From Lysinibacillus odysseyi 34hs-1 = NBRC 100172 (lineage in GTDB: Bacteria > Bacillota > Bacilli > Bacillales_A > Planococcaceae): a DNA stretch of 64,000 nucleotides. Position 1 is the stretch's first letter. Each line of letters begins with the position of its first letter. Location: contig NZ_BCVX01000003.1 in assembly GCF_001591965.1 (NCBI RefSeq), positions 310,001 through 374,000 on the forward strand. The letters are read 5' to 3'. The notes under the pieces were generated by a model that ran no database searches, was not told where the DNA came from, and worked only from the letters and a program-made list of their open reading frames with translations. Of the stretch, positions 44,332 to 53,128 are shown piece by piece. The translations under genes and the position numbers were made by a program.

Positions 44332-45036
44332 TTATTGAAATACATAGTCCCGCATCGTCTCGAATGTATTATCAATTGCAGATTTTAAAGATGTCTGCTC
44401 TTCCCTTAAACAGTCCCGCGCTTCCTCCAAAGCAATCAATGCATTCTCCAAGAACATTTCCTGCTGCAAATCTTTAAACAATGTTGTTAACACGATGGAT
44501 TTATTCCAATGCCATCTAGCATTTTCCGGGTCCAGTTCAATGGCACGCTCCAAATAACCGAGCACCTCAAACGGCGGATAGCTGAAGCGATTCATTGTCT
44601 GGGCTGCCATGCCGTAGTACAGTGCTTTATTTGGTTCATTGTTCACCGCCTGAATGAAGCAGTGTACACTTTCGTCATAATGATGGGCAAATAAAAATAG
44701 ATGGCCCTGTGTAAAGAAGGACATTGCTTTTTCTTCTTCAGCGCCCTCTTTAGCTGTCTGTTCTAATTCCTTTATACGTGCCGAGAAATCTCCCTCACCC
44801 TTGATCGCCCGTATAGCAAATACCTCATCCATTTCCTGGTAGGTTTCATCCGCCCGCTCCATACTTTGTTTTTCCTTCTTTGTATAGCAAGGAATAGCAG
44901 GTACACCAAACCGCTCATATAATGTGATCAACTGCTTGGCCGTTTCGGCTTCCGGCGTATCCTCTTTTACCTGTCTGGCCGCTTCTAGGCTGCGATGGAC
45001 TTGGCCGTTATAAAAATACTGTTCCATTTCATGCAT
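44332..45036 (-). CDS. Tetratricopeptide-repeat protein
   Basis: 234 residues, helical. At least two TPR-like units are visible (TQGHLFLFAHHYDESVHCF..., YGMAAQTMNRFSY...YLERAIELDPENARWHWN). No signal or membrane segment. TPR units bind partner proteins; the partner is unknown. The first ATG is eight bases after AAAGGAG. Confidence 0.8.
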   Translation of the reverse strand: MHEMEQYFYNGQVHRSLEAARQVKEDTPEAETAKQLITLYERFGVPAIPCYTKKEKQSMERADETYQEMDEVFAIRAIKGEGDFSARIKELEQTAKEGAEEEKAMSFFTQGHLFLFAHHYDESVHCFIQAVNNEPNKALYYGMAAQTMNRFSYPPFEVLGYLERAIELDPENARWHWNKSIVLTTLFKDLQQEMFLENALIALEEARDCLREEQTSLKSAIDNTFETMRDYVFQ

Positions 45037-45124
45037 ATGAGAAACTCCTTTGTGTAGTACATAATGTGTAAGTATACCATGCTTCTTTCTCCCGATAGCG
45101 CCCGTACTTATATTACAGAAAGCT

Positions 45125-45529
45125 CTACATCTCTTTCTTTATTACTTCCGGTAGCCCGTACCATATACGTGTCACAGTGTCTGCCTCGTTAAACAAACGC
45201 TGATACACCCTTCCGCAGGCATCACGGATGAAGCGCTGCTCTTTTTCAATCGGTACAATACCTCGTCCGATATCCCGGCAAATACAGATGACATTCGTCT
45301 GTTGCTGCAGCTCCTTCAGCTGCTCCAGAATCTTTTCCGCTATCTCCAGCTCATCATAATTCTTATAGGATAATACAATTTTTTCAAAGTTTGAAATAAT
45401 GACATATTCCTCCTTCGAAAATGATTTTGCTGGAAGCTCTCCTTCATAAATTGTGTATCGGCAATTTCCTAGCTGTTCAACAACGTATTGCCGCTTACCG
45501 TTATAGGCTCCTCCGATAATGACATGCAT
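45125..45529 (-). CDS. Short CobU-like P-loop protein
   Basis: 134 residues. The N-terminus HVIIGGAYNGKRQYV is a CobU-type P-loop, and the end ICRDIGRGIVPIEKEQRF, GRVYQRLFNEADTVT and YGLP matches the C-terminal third of CobU. The middle containing the guanylylated His region is missing. It overlaps cobC by 61 bases. It is the fourth gene of the cob operon and a second CobU relative in it. Activity is uncertain; it may be a specialised cobinamide kinase. Confidence 0.75.
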   Translation of the reverse strand: MHVIIGGAYNGKRQYVVEQLGNCRYTIYEGELPAKSFSKEEYVIISNFEKIVLSYKNYDELEIAEKILEQLKELQQQTNVICICRDIGRGIVPIEKEQRFIRDACGRVYQRLFNEADTVTRIWYGLPEVIKKEM

Positions 45530-46050
45530 GTATTTCCCTCCTCCCAGCTCACTGTATATAGTTTTCGATGAGCGGCATGTACTTCATGAAAACCCTTTTT
45601 GAAACAGTCGGCCAAAATCAACTTAATAACGCCTCCGTGAACAACAAATACAGGCTCTGAATATATCGCCGCCATTTCGTGGAAGGCAGTCAATACACGG
45701 GATTGAAAATGGGCAAAGCTCTCTCCGCGAGGCGGTGTCGTATGGAAAGGGTCATTAATCCATGACCGGTACTCGGCGATATGCTGCAAATCTGTATATG
45801 TTTTCATCTCATAATCGCCGAAGTGCAGTTCACGGAATCGCTCATCTGCTACAAAGGGAACATGAGGAAAATAACAGGAAGCTGTCTGCTCACAGCGCAC
45901 AAGATCGCTTCCAATTACAATAGCCGGCTCAATAGGAATGATAGCCTCTACCCGTTGAATAATCGGCTGATCCGTCCAGCCGATATAGCGCCTTTCTCTA
46001 TTTGCCAATGTTTGCTCATGCCTTATAAGATGCACAGTAGTACGAACCAT
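45469..46050 (-). CDS. cobC: Alpha-ribazole phosphatase-like histidine phosphatase
   Basis: 193 residues of the histidine-phosphatase (phosphoglycerate mutase) family. HLIRHEQTLANRERR carries the catalytic His, and VVHGGVIK the second. In the cob operon it most likely removes the phosphate of alpha-ribazole-5'-phosphate or of adenosylcobalamin-5'-phosphate. Start ATG at 46050 within the end of cobS; GGGGGG lies upstream. Confidence 0.85.
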   Translation of the reverse strand: MVRTTVHLIRHEQTLANRERRYIGWTDQPIIQRVEAIIPIEPAIVIGSDLVRCEQTASCYFPHVPFVADERFRELHFGDYEMKTYTDLQHIAEYRSWINDPFHTTPPRGESFAHFQSRVLTAFHEMAAIYSEPVFVVHGGVIKLILADCFKKGFHEVHAAHRKLYTVSWEEGNTCMSLSEEPITVSGNTLLNS

Positions 46051-46790
46051 AAAATCAATTCCCCCCATTCAAAGATCGCTCCGAGTAAATCACCGGAAAC
46101 CCCTCCGAAATTTCGCTTCACCCATGACCGGTATAGTCCTGTGAAAGCCAACAATGCTCCATAAAGAACGAGCAGAAGCCAGTTCTGCAGTATCATCACT
46201 ATTGCTAAAATGCCGATAAAATAAGAAATCACAATCCATAAAAGCGTCCGCTCATTTACCGTCTTTTTGAAATAGCTGGCAATTCCCGTTTCTTTTGATG
46301 GCTTTGTCGTAATAAATACTAAAATGACAGCCTGTCTTGCGATAAATGGAACGAGAATCACATATAAAAGCGGAAGTCCGCGAAGCAACAGCTCATATAA
46401 AACGCCGACTTTTAATAGGACAAACAGTACGAGCGTCATAGCCCCAAATGCACCAATCCGTGGATCATCAAGGATTTCCAGCCGCTTCTTCTGGTCCCGG
46501 TAGGAAAAATAAGCATCTCCCGTATCGATTACACCGTCCATATGGAGTCCTCCTGTTGCTACAAAATGAAGGACTACTAGTAGAATAGCGGTAAATAATG
46601 GCGATAACGTAAAATATGTATCGTTTACTGTTAGAAAAATTGCCTGGAGAGCGCCTATCCCCAGTCCAATCAACGGTATAGCACCGTACATCACTGTTGC
46701 CGATCTGGCATTCATCTCAAATGCCTTTCTTATTGGCAGAGCGCTAAAAAATTGCAGGGCGAGTACTATTCCTGTCAAGATATGCTTCAA
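46023..46790 (-). CDS. cobS: Adenosylcobinamide-GDP ribazoletransferase (cobalamin synthase)
   Basis: 255 residues, integral membrane protein. FFSALPIRK, GGLHMDGVIDTGDAYFS with the Asp-rich metal motif, and DPRIGAFGAM are CobS signatures. Joins AdoCbi-GDP and alpha-ribazole. Start proposed at the TTG (46790) that overlaps the cobU stop and is eight bases after GAGG; a GTG three codons upstream is possible. Confidence 0.93.
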   Translation of the reverse strand: MKHILTGIVLALQFFSALPIRKAFEMNARSATVMYGAIPLIGLGIGALQAIFLTVNDTYFTLSPLFTAILLVVLHFVATGGLHMDGVIDTGDAYFSYRDQKKRLEILDDPRIGAFGAMTLVLFVLLKVGVLYELLLRGLPLLYVILVPFIARQAVILVFITTKPSKETGIASYFKKTVNERTLLWIVISYFIGILAIVMILQNWLLLVLYGALLAFTGLYRSWVKRNFGGVSGDLLGAIFEWGELILWFVLLCIL

Positions 46791-47317
46791 CCTTTCCACC
46801 TCTTTACAATTCCGTAGTTCATTTCATAAGCTTCATCGCAAAAGCGGACAAGCCACTGATTCAGGTTTCCTAAAAGCTGCTGATAATTTTTTGTGAATTC
46901 ATATTCCGAAATACCTGCATCAAGAACCTCATTGGATACGAGAATAACCGTTATCCCCTTTCTCCGCCACTCAGTTAGCTGTCCTTGCAATTGTTCAAGC
47001 ATTTCTTCTGCCGGCATGCCTTCTACCAATATATTTGTTAACCATGTAGTAAGGCAGTCCCACAGCAGAATATGCCCGTTATGTAATTGATGAAAGACTG
47101 TCGGAAAGCGGTTCGGCACTTCCATCGTCAACCATGAATCCCGCTTGCGGTCAGATTGATGCCGCATAATTCTTTTTTCCATTTCTTCATCAAATGCTAC
47201 ACCTGAAGCAATATAAACAGCCTGGCAATGCTTTTTATACCGCTTAATATACCCCTCGGCGAAAGCGCTTTTTCCGCTGCGTACGCCTCCAGTGATAAAA
47301 ATACACTTTCCCTCCAC
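46787..47317 (-). CDS. cobU: Adenosylcobinamide kinase / guanylyltransferase
   Basis: 176 residues. P-loop GGVRSGKS (residues 10-17), IASGVAFDEEM, the guanylylation region MRHQSDRKRDSW, DCLTTWLTN, VSNEVLDAGI, and NQWLVRFCDEAYEM. Phosphorylates cobinamide and transfers GMP. GTG start after GGGGGAG. First gene of the salvage operon. No cobalamin riboswitch is visible upstream. Confidence 0.93.
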   Translation of the reverse strand: MEGKCIFITGGVRSGKSAFAEGYIKRYKKHCQAVYIASGVAFDEEMEKRIMRHQSDRKRDSWLTMEVPNRFPTVFHQLHNGHILLWDCLTTWLTNILVEGMPAEEMLEQLQGQLTEWRRKGITVILVSNEVLDAGISEYEFTKNYQQLLGNLNQWLVRFCDEAYEMNYGIVKRWKG

Positions 47318-47358
47318 ATATATCTCCCCCTTCCATCAGTCCATTCATTGAATGTAGC

Positions 47359-47388
47359 ATATTACAGCTTTGCAATTATTATCTTCAA
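47359..47388 (-). promoter_or_regulatory. Candidate sigma-A promoter of the cob operon
   Basis: TTGAAG (47383-47388), an 18-bp spacer, TAATAT (47359-47364) on the minus strand, 42 bp before the cobU start. Confidence 0.45.
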
Positions 47389-47504
47389 ATAAAAATCATA
47401 AATAGTTGTCTTTTTTATCAATACAAAAAGGGACATATAATTAATTGTACAGAATTATCTATTACTACAAGCTGTATAACTATATTTTATCCTTTTCAGA
47501 TCGA

Positions 47505-47537
47505 TAAAAAAAGAGACTCCGGTTTCGAAGTCTCTTT
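47505..47537 (-). terminator. Terminator after the 47.6-kb small gene
   Basis: AAAGAGACT pairs with AGTCTCTTT. On the minus strand the stem runs into seven T. It separates this gene from the cob operon. Confidence 0.85.
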
Positions 47538-47550
47538 CCTATGTAGCATC

Positions 47551-47772
47551 TTATAGCTTGTTGATTAATGCATATAAAGTATCTTTCAACTCATCGTCAT
47601 AATTGCTTAAGTCTACAAGGTTTGCCATGCGTTCATGAAGAATTGGGCGCTCGATTACTAATTGCTCGTGTAATACTTGTGCAATTAATTCGATGAATAG
47701 CTCATTGCGGATTCGTAAACCCTCTTCTAAGCGTCCCTCTGTAATATGACCTTCTTTAGCTTGCTTTGCCAT
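47551..47772 (-). CDS. Small conserved-looking cytoplasmic protein, unknown
   Basis: 73 residues, helical and acidic (GRLEEGLRIRNELFIELIAQVLHEQ, in parts), with no membrane segment. AGGAGGGG precedes the ATG and a strong terminator follows, so it is a real transcription unit. I do not recognise the family. Confidence 0.75.
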   Translation of the reverse strand: MAKQAKEGHITEGRLEEGLRIRNELFIELIAQVLHEQLVIERPILHERMANLVDLSNYDDELKDTLYALINKL

Positions 47773-47869
47773 TTTACTACCCCTCCTAATATTTATGCAT
47801 ACTCATTTTAGCATAACAGTTAGGAGTTTTGGCAACTTTATTAGAAAATAATCCGAAGCATAGTAGATT

Positions 47870-48280
47870 TCACTGGCAATCCGGACATTTTCCATAGATT
47901 TCAAATTTATGTGCTTCTACAAAATATCCAGGCAGTTTTCCCCCGAGTAAATCCATCGGACATAAAGATAGCTCTTTCACATTACCGCATTCCCGGCAAA
48001 TAAAATGATGATGATGATGGTCGGATTCGCAATGCATACGGAAGTTCCGCTCACCATTCAGCTCTGTTTCTTCCAATATACCGAGCTCTACAAATGTTGC
48101 CAAATTGCGATAAATGGTGTCAAAGCTCATCCCGGGAAACTGCGGTTTGAGGACGGTCAGCAGGTCGCGTGCCGTCAAATACTTTGTTGTTTCCGAAAAT
48201 AAATTAAGAATGAGCTCCCGCTTATCTGTTTTTTTATAGCCATTATCCTTTAAAATTTCCCAAGCTCTTGTAATATTCAC
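47870..48280 (-). CDS. zur: Zinc uptake regulator, Fur family
   Basis: 136 residues. Winged helix with [21 protein letters not shown], then the metal domain with [15 protein letters not shown] and a C-terminal CPDC. The two Cys pairs form the structural zinc site, the His cluster the regulatory one. Represses zinc uptake genes when zinc is sufficient. GTG start after AGAGGTG, one base after the permease stop region. Third gene of the znu operon. B. subtilis yqfV occupies the same neighbourhood. Confidence 0.92.
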   Translation of the reverse strand: MNITRAWEILKDNGYKKTDKRELILNLFSETTKYLTARDLLTVLKPQFPGMSFDTIYRNLATFVELGILEETELNGERNFRMHCESDHHHHHFICRECGNVKELSLCPMDLLGGKLPGYFVEAHKFEIYGKCPDCQ

Positions 48281-48283
48281 GAT

Positions 48284-49135
48284 CTACACCTCTTTTGCAG
48301 AAAATTGAACGAATATCCTTTTCGCTAAAATGACAATTAGTAAAATTGCAATCGATGTAACGACGATTGTTCCACCTGGTGCTAAATTCAAATAAAAGGC
48401 GCTCACCAGCCCAATTACGACTGACAGCTCGCCGAAAACGATGGAATAAAAAATCGCCTCCTTAAAGCCTCTTGCCAGCCGCATCGCCGCCGCAACAGGT
48501 AGTGTCATCATGCTTGATACAAGAAGAATACCAACAATCCGCATACTTGCTGCAATAACAAGCGCTACAACAACCATAAACAGCAGATGAATCCATTTGG
48601 CAGGCAAACCACTCGCTTTGGCATATTCCTCATCAAATGACAGAACGAACAATTCTTTAAAAAAGATCAATAAAAAAATACATACAATGACAGCGATGAT
48701 AGCAACAACAGTAAAATCCTGTCTTGAAACGGCAGAAACGGACCCAAATAAATAGCTCATCAAATCTGTATTAAAACCACTTGCCAGTGAAATGAAGATG
48801 GCGCTGATTCCCAGCCCGCCCGACATAATAATCGGAATGGCCAATTCTTCATAATGCTTATACAAGCGGCGCAGGCGTTCAATCAGCATGGAGCCGCCAA
48901 CCGATGCAGCAATCCCCAGGTAGATAGGGTTCAATAATGCCAGAGCGGAAAAGCTTTGGCTTAAATAAAGACTCCCCGCAATCCCTGCCAATGTCACATG
49001 AGACAAAGCATCCGCAATCAGCGAGAGGCGCCGTACAACAATAAATACACCTAATAATGGGGCTATAATGCCAATAATCATCCCCGAGAAAACAGCGTTC
49101 TGTAAAAATTCATAATTCATTAATGCTTCAATCAT
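48284..49135 (-). CDS. znuB: Zinc ABC transporter permease (AdcB/ZnuB)
   Basis: 283 residues, about eight membrane helices of the ABC-3 family (FLQNAVFSGMIIGIIAPLLGVFIVVRR quoted in parts: GIIAPLLGVF; LSHVTLAGIAG; MMTLPVAAAMRLARGF). The start at 49135 is seven bases after AAGGAG. Works with the ATPase upstream; a binding lipoprotein must come from elsewhere, as none is here. Confidence 0.92.
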   Translation of the reverse strand: MIEALMNYEFLQNAVFSGMIIGIIAPLLGVFIVVRRLSLIADALSHVTLAGIAGSLYLSQSFSALALLNPIYLGIAASVGGSMLIERLRRLYKHYEELAIPIIMSGGLGISAIFISLASGFNTDLMSYLFGSVSAVSRQDFTVVAIIAVIVCIFLLIFFKELFVLSFDEEYAKASGLPAKWIHLLFMVVVALVIAASMRIVGILLVSSMMTLPVAAAMRLARGFKEAIFYSIVFGELSVVIGLVSAFYLNLAPGGTIVVTSIAILLIVILAKRIFVQFSAKEV

Positions 49136-49146
49136 ATACGTGCTCC

Positions 49147-49893
49147 TTAGTGTATCTTTCGCACCGCATGTCCGTACCAAGCATCAAGCTCGTCCTGACT
49201 AATTGCGTCAAAATCATTTTTGTAGCCGTGGAAGTGGATCGTCTGATTAAGGCATGCCACATGACTGATACGGTTTGAAACAGTATCCACATCATGTGTA
49301 ACGAGAATCATCGAAATATTTTGTTCCTCGTTCAACCTGGCCAGCATATCATAAAATGCCTGCACATTTTCATGATCAATCCCAACAGTCGGTTCATCCA
49401 GAATCAGCAGCTTCGGTTCAGCAACTAACGCGCGGGCGATAAATACGCGCTGCTGCTGACCGCCTGATAACTGGCCGATATTTCGTTTGGTAAACTGTTC
49501 CATTCCAACTGCCGTTAATGCACGTAAGATGCGCTCATTGGCATCTTTCGGCAGTCGATTAAAAAGACCTGCCTTTTTTGTAAGGCCGGATTTTACTACT
49601 TCCTGAACCGTTGCCGGAAACCCTGAGTTAAAGGCATTGGACTTTTGAGACACGTACCCGATCATCTCCCGGTTTTTAAAAGAGCCGGCCGGTTTGCCAA
49701 ACAGTTCAATTTCACCGCTCATCGGTTTCAGCAGGCCAAGGATCAGCTTTAGCAGGGTGGATTTTCCTGATCCATTAGGACCAAGCAGAGCTAGGAAATC
49801 CCCTTCCTCTACACGAAACGAAATATTTTTCAGCACCTGTGTATAGTCATACTGGAAGGATACATTTTTTAGTTCAATAATTGTTTTTGTCAT
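49147..49893 (-). CDS. znuC: Zinc ABC transporter ATP-binding protein (AdcC/ZnuC)
   Basis: 248 residues. Walker A GPNGSGKST, Q-loop YVSQKSNAFNSGFPATVQE, signature LSGGQQQR, Walker B LLILDEPTVGID, H-loop VTHDVDTV. First gene of the znuC-znuB-zur operon, controlled by a Zur box in the leader. Start ATG at 49893. Confidence 0.92.
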   Translation of the reverse strand: MTKTIIELKNVSFQYDYTQVLKNISFRVEEGDFLALLGPNGSGKSTLLKLILGLLKPMSGEIELFGKPAGSFKNREMIGYVSQKSNAFNSGFPATVQEVVKSGLTKKAGLFNRLPKDANERILRALTAVGMEQFTKRNIGQLSGGQQQRVFIARALVAEPKLLILDEPTVGIDHENVQAFYDMLARLNEEQNISMILVTHDVDTVSNRISHVACLNQTIHFHGYKNDFDAISQDELDAWYGHAVRKIH

Positions 49894-49910
49894 CGATTTC
49901 TCTTCTTTCC

Positions 49911-49931
49911 AATTCAAAATCATTACGATTT
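49911..49931 (-). promoter_or_regulatory. Zur box of the znuCB-zur operon
   Basis: On the minus strand AAATCGTAAT-G-ATTTTGAATT. The left arm is identical to the Bacillus Zur box half AAATCGTAAT; the right arm matches imperfectly. It lies just downstream of the predicted transcription start, so Zur would block elongation or initiation. Confidence 0.7.
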
Positions 49932-49941
49932 ACAATTTGTT

Positions 49942-49970
49942 AGTATAAGTGAATTTCTGCTCTTTGTAAA
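49942..49970 (-). promoter_or_regulatory. Sigma-A promoter of the znuCB-zur operon
   Basis: TTTACA (49965-49970), a 17-bp spacer, TATACT (49942-49947) on the minus strand. Confidence 0.65.
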
Positions 49971-49996
49971 GGTTTTACGCTTGAAAGGATGAGACA

Positions 49997-50233
49997 GTGA
50001 AAAAACTTGAATTGTTCCGTTTTTTGATGGAAGGACCAACACGTGAGGTCCAGCAGTTTTTAAAAGATAACGGTGTAGAATTAAGAAAAAGTGAAATTAA
50101 GAAATTACGTGAGGTTTTCCAAAATGCCCAGGCGAGCTGGCTGTTTACAGGTATTCCTGAATCCGTCATTAAAAAAGCCGAAAGCATAGTCGGTGCTGAA
50201 AGGGTCCAGCAATTCCTAAAGCAAATACAGTAA
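49997..50233 (+). CDS. yqfT: DUF2624 protein YqfT
   Basis: 78 residues, GTG start, helical and charged (LRKSEIKKLREVF, ESVIKKAESIVG). It corresponds to the DUF2624 family (B. subtilis YqfT), which also lies between zur and nfo. Function unknown. Divergent from znuC. Confidence 0.82.
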   Translation: MKKLELFRFLMEGPTREVQQFLKDNGVELRKSEIKKLREVFQNAQASWLFTGIPESVIKKAESIVGAERVQQFLKQIQ

Positions 50234-50285
50234 AAGAGGACTCTTTATAATGTAGGTTGTGCAACAGGCTGAATATGGTCATTTT

Positions 50286-50325
50286 AGGCTGAACTACTGT
50301 AAACATGTAGTTCAGCCTTTATTTA
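50286..50325 (+). terminator. Terminator after yqfT
   Basis: AGGCTGAACTAC pairs with GTAGTTCAGCCT (12 bp), then TTTATTTA. Confidence 0.88.
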
Positions 50326-50453
50326 CGAGAAACTATACACTTTATTATTTCTGCCTTTAACGGCAAGCATTATCCCTCTATTCGAGGATATTATGACTTT
50401 CTGGTTGAAAAGAAATCGGGATTTTTTCAGCAGATTTGTGTCATTTTCCATAC

Positions 50454-50489
50454 AAAAAACGAGCCGGTTGATAGCATCAGCCAGCTCGC
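50454..50489 (-). terminator. Terminator after the S13 carboxypeptidase gene
   Basis: On the minus strand GCGAGCTGG pairs with CCGGCTCG (one G-U), then TTTTTTG. Confidence 0.75.
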
Positions 50490-50496
50490 TTTCCTG

Positions 50497-51936
50497 TTAA
50501 TAATGATTAATAATATAAGCTACTACAGCATCAATGCCTGTAATGACAGCTGTTTGTTTGTTTTCCGTCATAATCGAGAAAATATAGTTCTTTCCTGAAT
50601 TTGCCTTCACATAACCCGATAATGTGTACACACCTGTAATATGTCCTGTTTTTGCGGCAACCCGGTACTGATAAGCTGCGGACGTAAAGCGTGTGCGTAA
50701 AGAGCCGCCTACCAGCCTGTTATTGGCTCCTCCAACTGGCAGAGAGCTGTAATATGTGTCATACGCCTGCATCCCTCTCGCGTTATAGAGAAGTGCCGTA
50801 AAGCCGTTTGGTGATATACGGTTTTTATGTGACATACCAGAACCGTCTTCAAAAGACCAGTTGCCCATATCCAGGCCGATCGATTCCCCATACTCCTGAA
50901 GAACCTTTACGCCCGTCTGTGTATCGCCTTTCCCATATGCTTCCGCACCTAGCGTCTTTACAAAAATATCGGCCATACTATTATTGCTTAATTTCATAAA
51001 AGCGGGAAACATTTCTTTTAACGTGCGGGACTTCGATGTATAGACACGCGTAGCCCCTTGAGGAACAGTACCCCGACCAATTGCCGGTGTATTCGTAAAG
51101 GCAATCCCCCTATCTTTCATTGCCTGCTGCATTGCATACATCGTATTGACAGTAGGATTGTTGACGGTCACCCATTCCTTTACCGTACTGCCGGCCGGAA
51201 TACTCCCTGTAATGATGACTTGGCTTGTTCCATATTTCCTTTTAATCGTCAGTGTATTGCGCGTTCCTTTACTGCCTGTCGTTGCATAATTGGAAAGCGT
51301 CATCCCCATTGTATTCGGCAATGCCTGTACAGCAGGCTTTTTGCCTGCTGTTCCGCCGCTTACCTGTACAATAATTGTGCCCGCATCAAAATCATCATTC
51401 GGTGACAGGACAAGCCCTGTTGTCCGGGCAGCAAAATAGTCGCTTTCATCCTCTGCCGCTATCCCCGGTGTTAGTTGTTCACCAGTAAATATATGATCGT
51501 CCCCATATAGATTACCGTTTACCTTGTAAATGCCATAATTTTTCAATGCTGTGGCAAAAGTTTGGAGCTGGTTATATTGAAGCGTCGGATCTCCACTTCC
51601 TTTTAAATAGACATTGCCATTTAATACGCCGTTCGCTATATAGCCATCTATGTATAATGAGGTTTCATACCGGTAATTCTCTCCCAATAGAGATATTGCA
51701 GCTGCTCCAGTCAGCAGCTTCATATTTGACGCCGGTTTCTTTGCTGTATTGCCGTAATACTCATATAGAATCTGCCCTGTTTCCCCGTCACGTACAGAAA
51801 CTCCCACTCCTGAACTGCCTAGGCTTTTACTCACAGTACCACTCAAATTCATAGAGGCTTCTGCCTGTGATGGCACCCATACTGAGGCAAAAATCATAAT
51901 AAACGCTACTATTGCAGCAAAAATATTCTTTTTCAT
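50497..51936 (-). CDS. D-alanyl-D-alanine carboxypeptidase/endopeptidase, peptidase S13 (PBP4-like)
   Basis: 479 residues. Sec signal peptide ending near SQAEAS. Ser70-Asn-Met-Lys73 in KPASNMKLLTG is the SxxK motif, KLSNNSMAD the SxN motif, AAKTGHITGV the KTG motif. LKGSGDPTL and the domain between SxxK and SxN are typical of the S13/DacC class. Trims or opens peptidoglycan cross-links outside the cell. Single gene. Confidence 0.92.
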   Translation of the reverse strand: MKKNIFAAIVAFIMIFASVWVPSQAEASMNLSGTVSKSLGSSGVGVSVRDGETGQILYEYYGNTAKKPASNMKLLTGAAAISLLGENYRYETSLYIDGYIANGVLNGNVYLKGSGDPTLQYNQLQTFATALKNYGIYKVNGNLYGDDHIFTGEQLTPGIAAEDESDYFAARTTGLVLSPNDDFDAGTIIVQVSGGTAGKKPAVQALPNTMGMTLSNYATTGSKGTRNTLTIKRKYGTSQVIITGSIPAGSTVKEWVTVNNPTVNTMYAMQQAMKDRGIAFTNTPAIGRGTVPQGATRVYTSKSRTLKEMFPAFMKLSNNSMADIFVKTLGAEAYGKGDTQTGVKVLQEYGESIGLDMGNWSFEDGSGMSHKNRISPNGFTALLYNARGMQAYDTYYSSLPVGGANNRLVGGSLRTRFTSAAYQYRVAAKTGHITGVYTLSGYVKANSGKNYIFSIMTENKQTAVITGIDAVVAYIINHY

Positions 51937-52100
51937 CTCGTCCCTCCCCTTCTTACTATACCATTTTGCTATGGTGTTTTTTCAAAAAAATCCATATTTC
52001 ATCATCTTTCGCCAAAATTATTTCTCCCCTAACCTTATCCTAACCATTCGAATGAATTTTATAGTAACGAAAGATTTTTCATCCTCCAATCCTAAAGCAG

Positions 52101-52140
52101 AAAAAGACCGAAAATGCCTGCTGACGGCACTTTCGGTCTT
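52101..52140 (-). terminator. Terminator after nfo
   Basis: AAGACCGAAA/TTTCGGTCTT with an inner TGCC/GGCA. On the minus strand TTTTTC follows. Confidence 0.88.
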
Positions 52141-52152
52141 ATGAATAAGAAA

Positions 52153-53070
52153 TCATGTATTAAGATTGATCAGCTCTTCCTTTTCTCCACGAAGCGATTC
52201 AATTTCTTCTGGACGGAATATGCTATCGCGCAGCATGGCAATTTCTGCTGTATATGGTGCCTTCTTGTTTTTAGCATCCGGACCGACAAAAGGTGTTTCC
52301 AATATTTTCGGGATATGAATTAACTGTGGATGGTGCACAACGTATGACAATGCTTCAAACCCGATTTCACCAAAGCCGATATTTTCATGACGGTCCTTGG
52401 CAGCACCGCGGACATTTTTCGAATCATTAATATGAAGCACCTTCAGACGGTCTAGGCCAATGATTTTGTCGAACTCATTCAGTACCCCGTCGAAGTCCTC
52501 CACAATATTGTAACCGCCGTCATGAACATGGCATGTGTCAAAGCATATAGACAAACGTTCATTGTGTGTGACTCCATCTATAATCCGGGCCAGTTCATCA
52601 AATGTACGGCCGATTTCCGATCCTTTCCCTGCCATTGTCTCCAGAGCAATCTGTACAGGCTGTTCATCTGTCAGTACTTCATTCAGCCCTTCTATAATTT
52701 TCGCAATCCCAGCATCTGCTCCCGCACCTACATGGGCGCCTGGATGCAGGACAATTTGGGATGCTTCAAGAGCTGCTGTACGCTTAATTTCTTCCTGCAG
52801 GAAGGTAACGCCAAGCTCAAATGTTTCCGGCTTCGTTGTATTCCCGAGATTGATGATATAAGGGGCATGGACAACGATATTTGACAAGCCATTTTCCTTC
52901 ATATGAATCAAACCATTCATAATATTTAATTCAGCGATGGCTTTACGGCGCGTATTCTGCGGGGCGCCTGTATAAATCATAAAGGTATTCGCCCCGTAAG
53001 AAAGAGCCTCTTCACTTGCCCCAAGCAGCATTTTCTTACCACTCATCGATACGTGTGAACCTATCAGCAT
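52153..53070 (-). CDS. nfo: Endonuclease IV
   Basis: 305-residue AP endonuclease for base-excision repair, using three zinc ions. IGSHVSMSG starts the TIM barrel; [45 protein letters not shown] and [10 protein letters not shown] carry the metal ligands. Equivalent of YqfS. GGAGGAG precedes the ATG, immediately after the cshB terminator. Confidence 0.96.
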   Translation of the reverse strand: MLIGSHVSMSGKKMLLGASEEALSYGANTFMIYTGAPQNTRRKAIAELNIMNGLIHMKENGLSNIVVHAPYIINLGNTTKPETFELGVTFLQEEIKRTAALEASQIVLHPGAHVGAGADAGIAKIIEGLNEVLTDEQPVQIALETMAGKGSEIGRTFDELARIIDGVTHNERLSICFDTCHVHDGGYNIVEDFDGVLNEFDKIIGLDRLKVLHINDSKNVRGAAKDRHENIGFGEIGFEALSYVVHHPQLIHIPKILETPFVGPDAKNKKAPYTAEIAMLRDSIFRPEEIESLRGEKEELINLNT

Positions 53071-53087
53071 TCAGTACTCCTCCTAAA

Positions 53088-53118
53088 AATAGAAAAGCCG
53101 GGAGTCGGCTTTTCTATT
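53088..53118 (-). terminator. Terminator between cshB and nfo
   Basis: AATAGAAAAGCC pairs with GGCTTTTCTATT (12 bp), then TTTTTAGGAGG. The T-run touches the nfo ribosome site, so a nfo transcript arises by read-through or from within cshB. Confidence 0.8.
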
Positions 53119-53128
53119 GTCATTCTAT

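Noticed and set aside
47318-47550. Cobalamin riboswitch in front of the cob operon
   Set aside because: The gap is AT-rich, short and lacks the conserved cobalamin-box core; only a plain promoter-like pair is visible.
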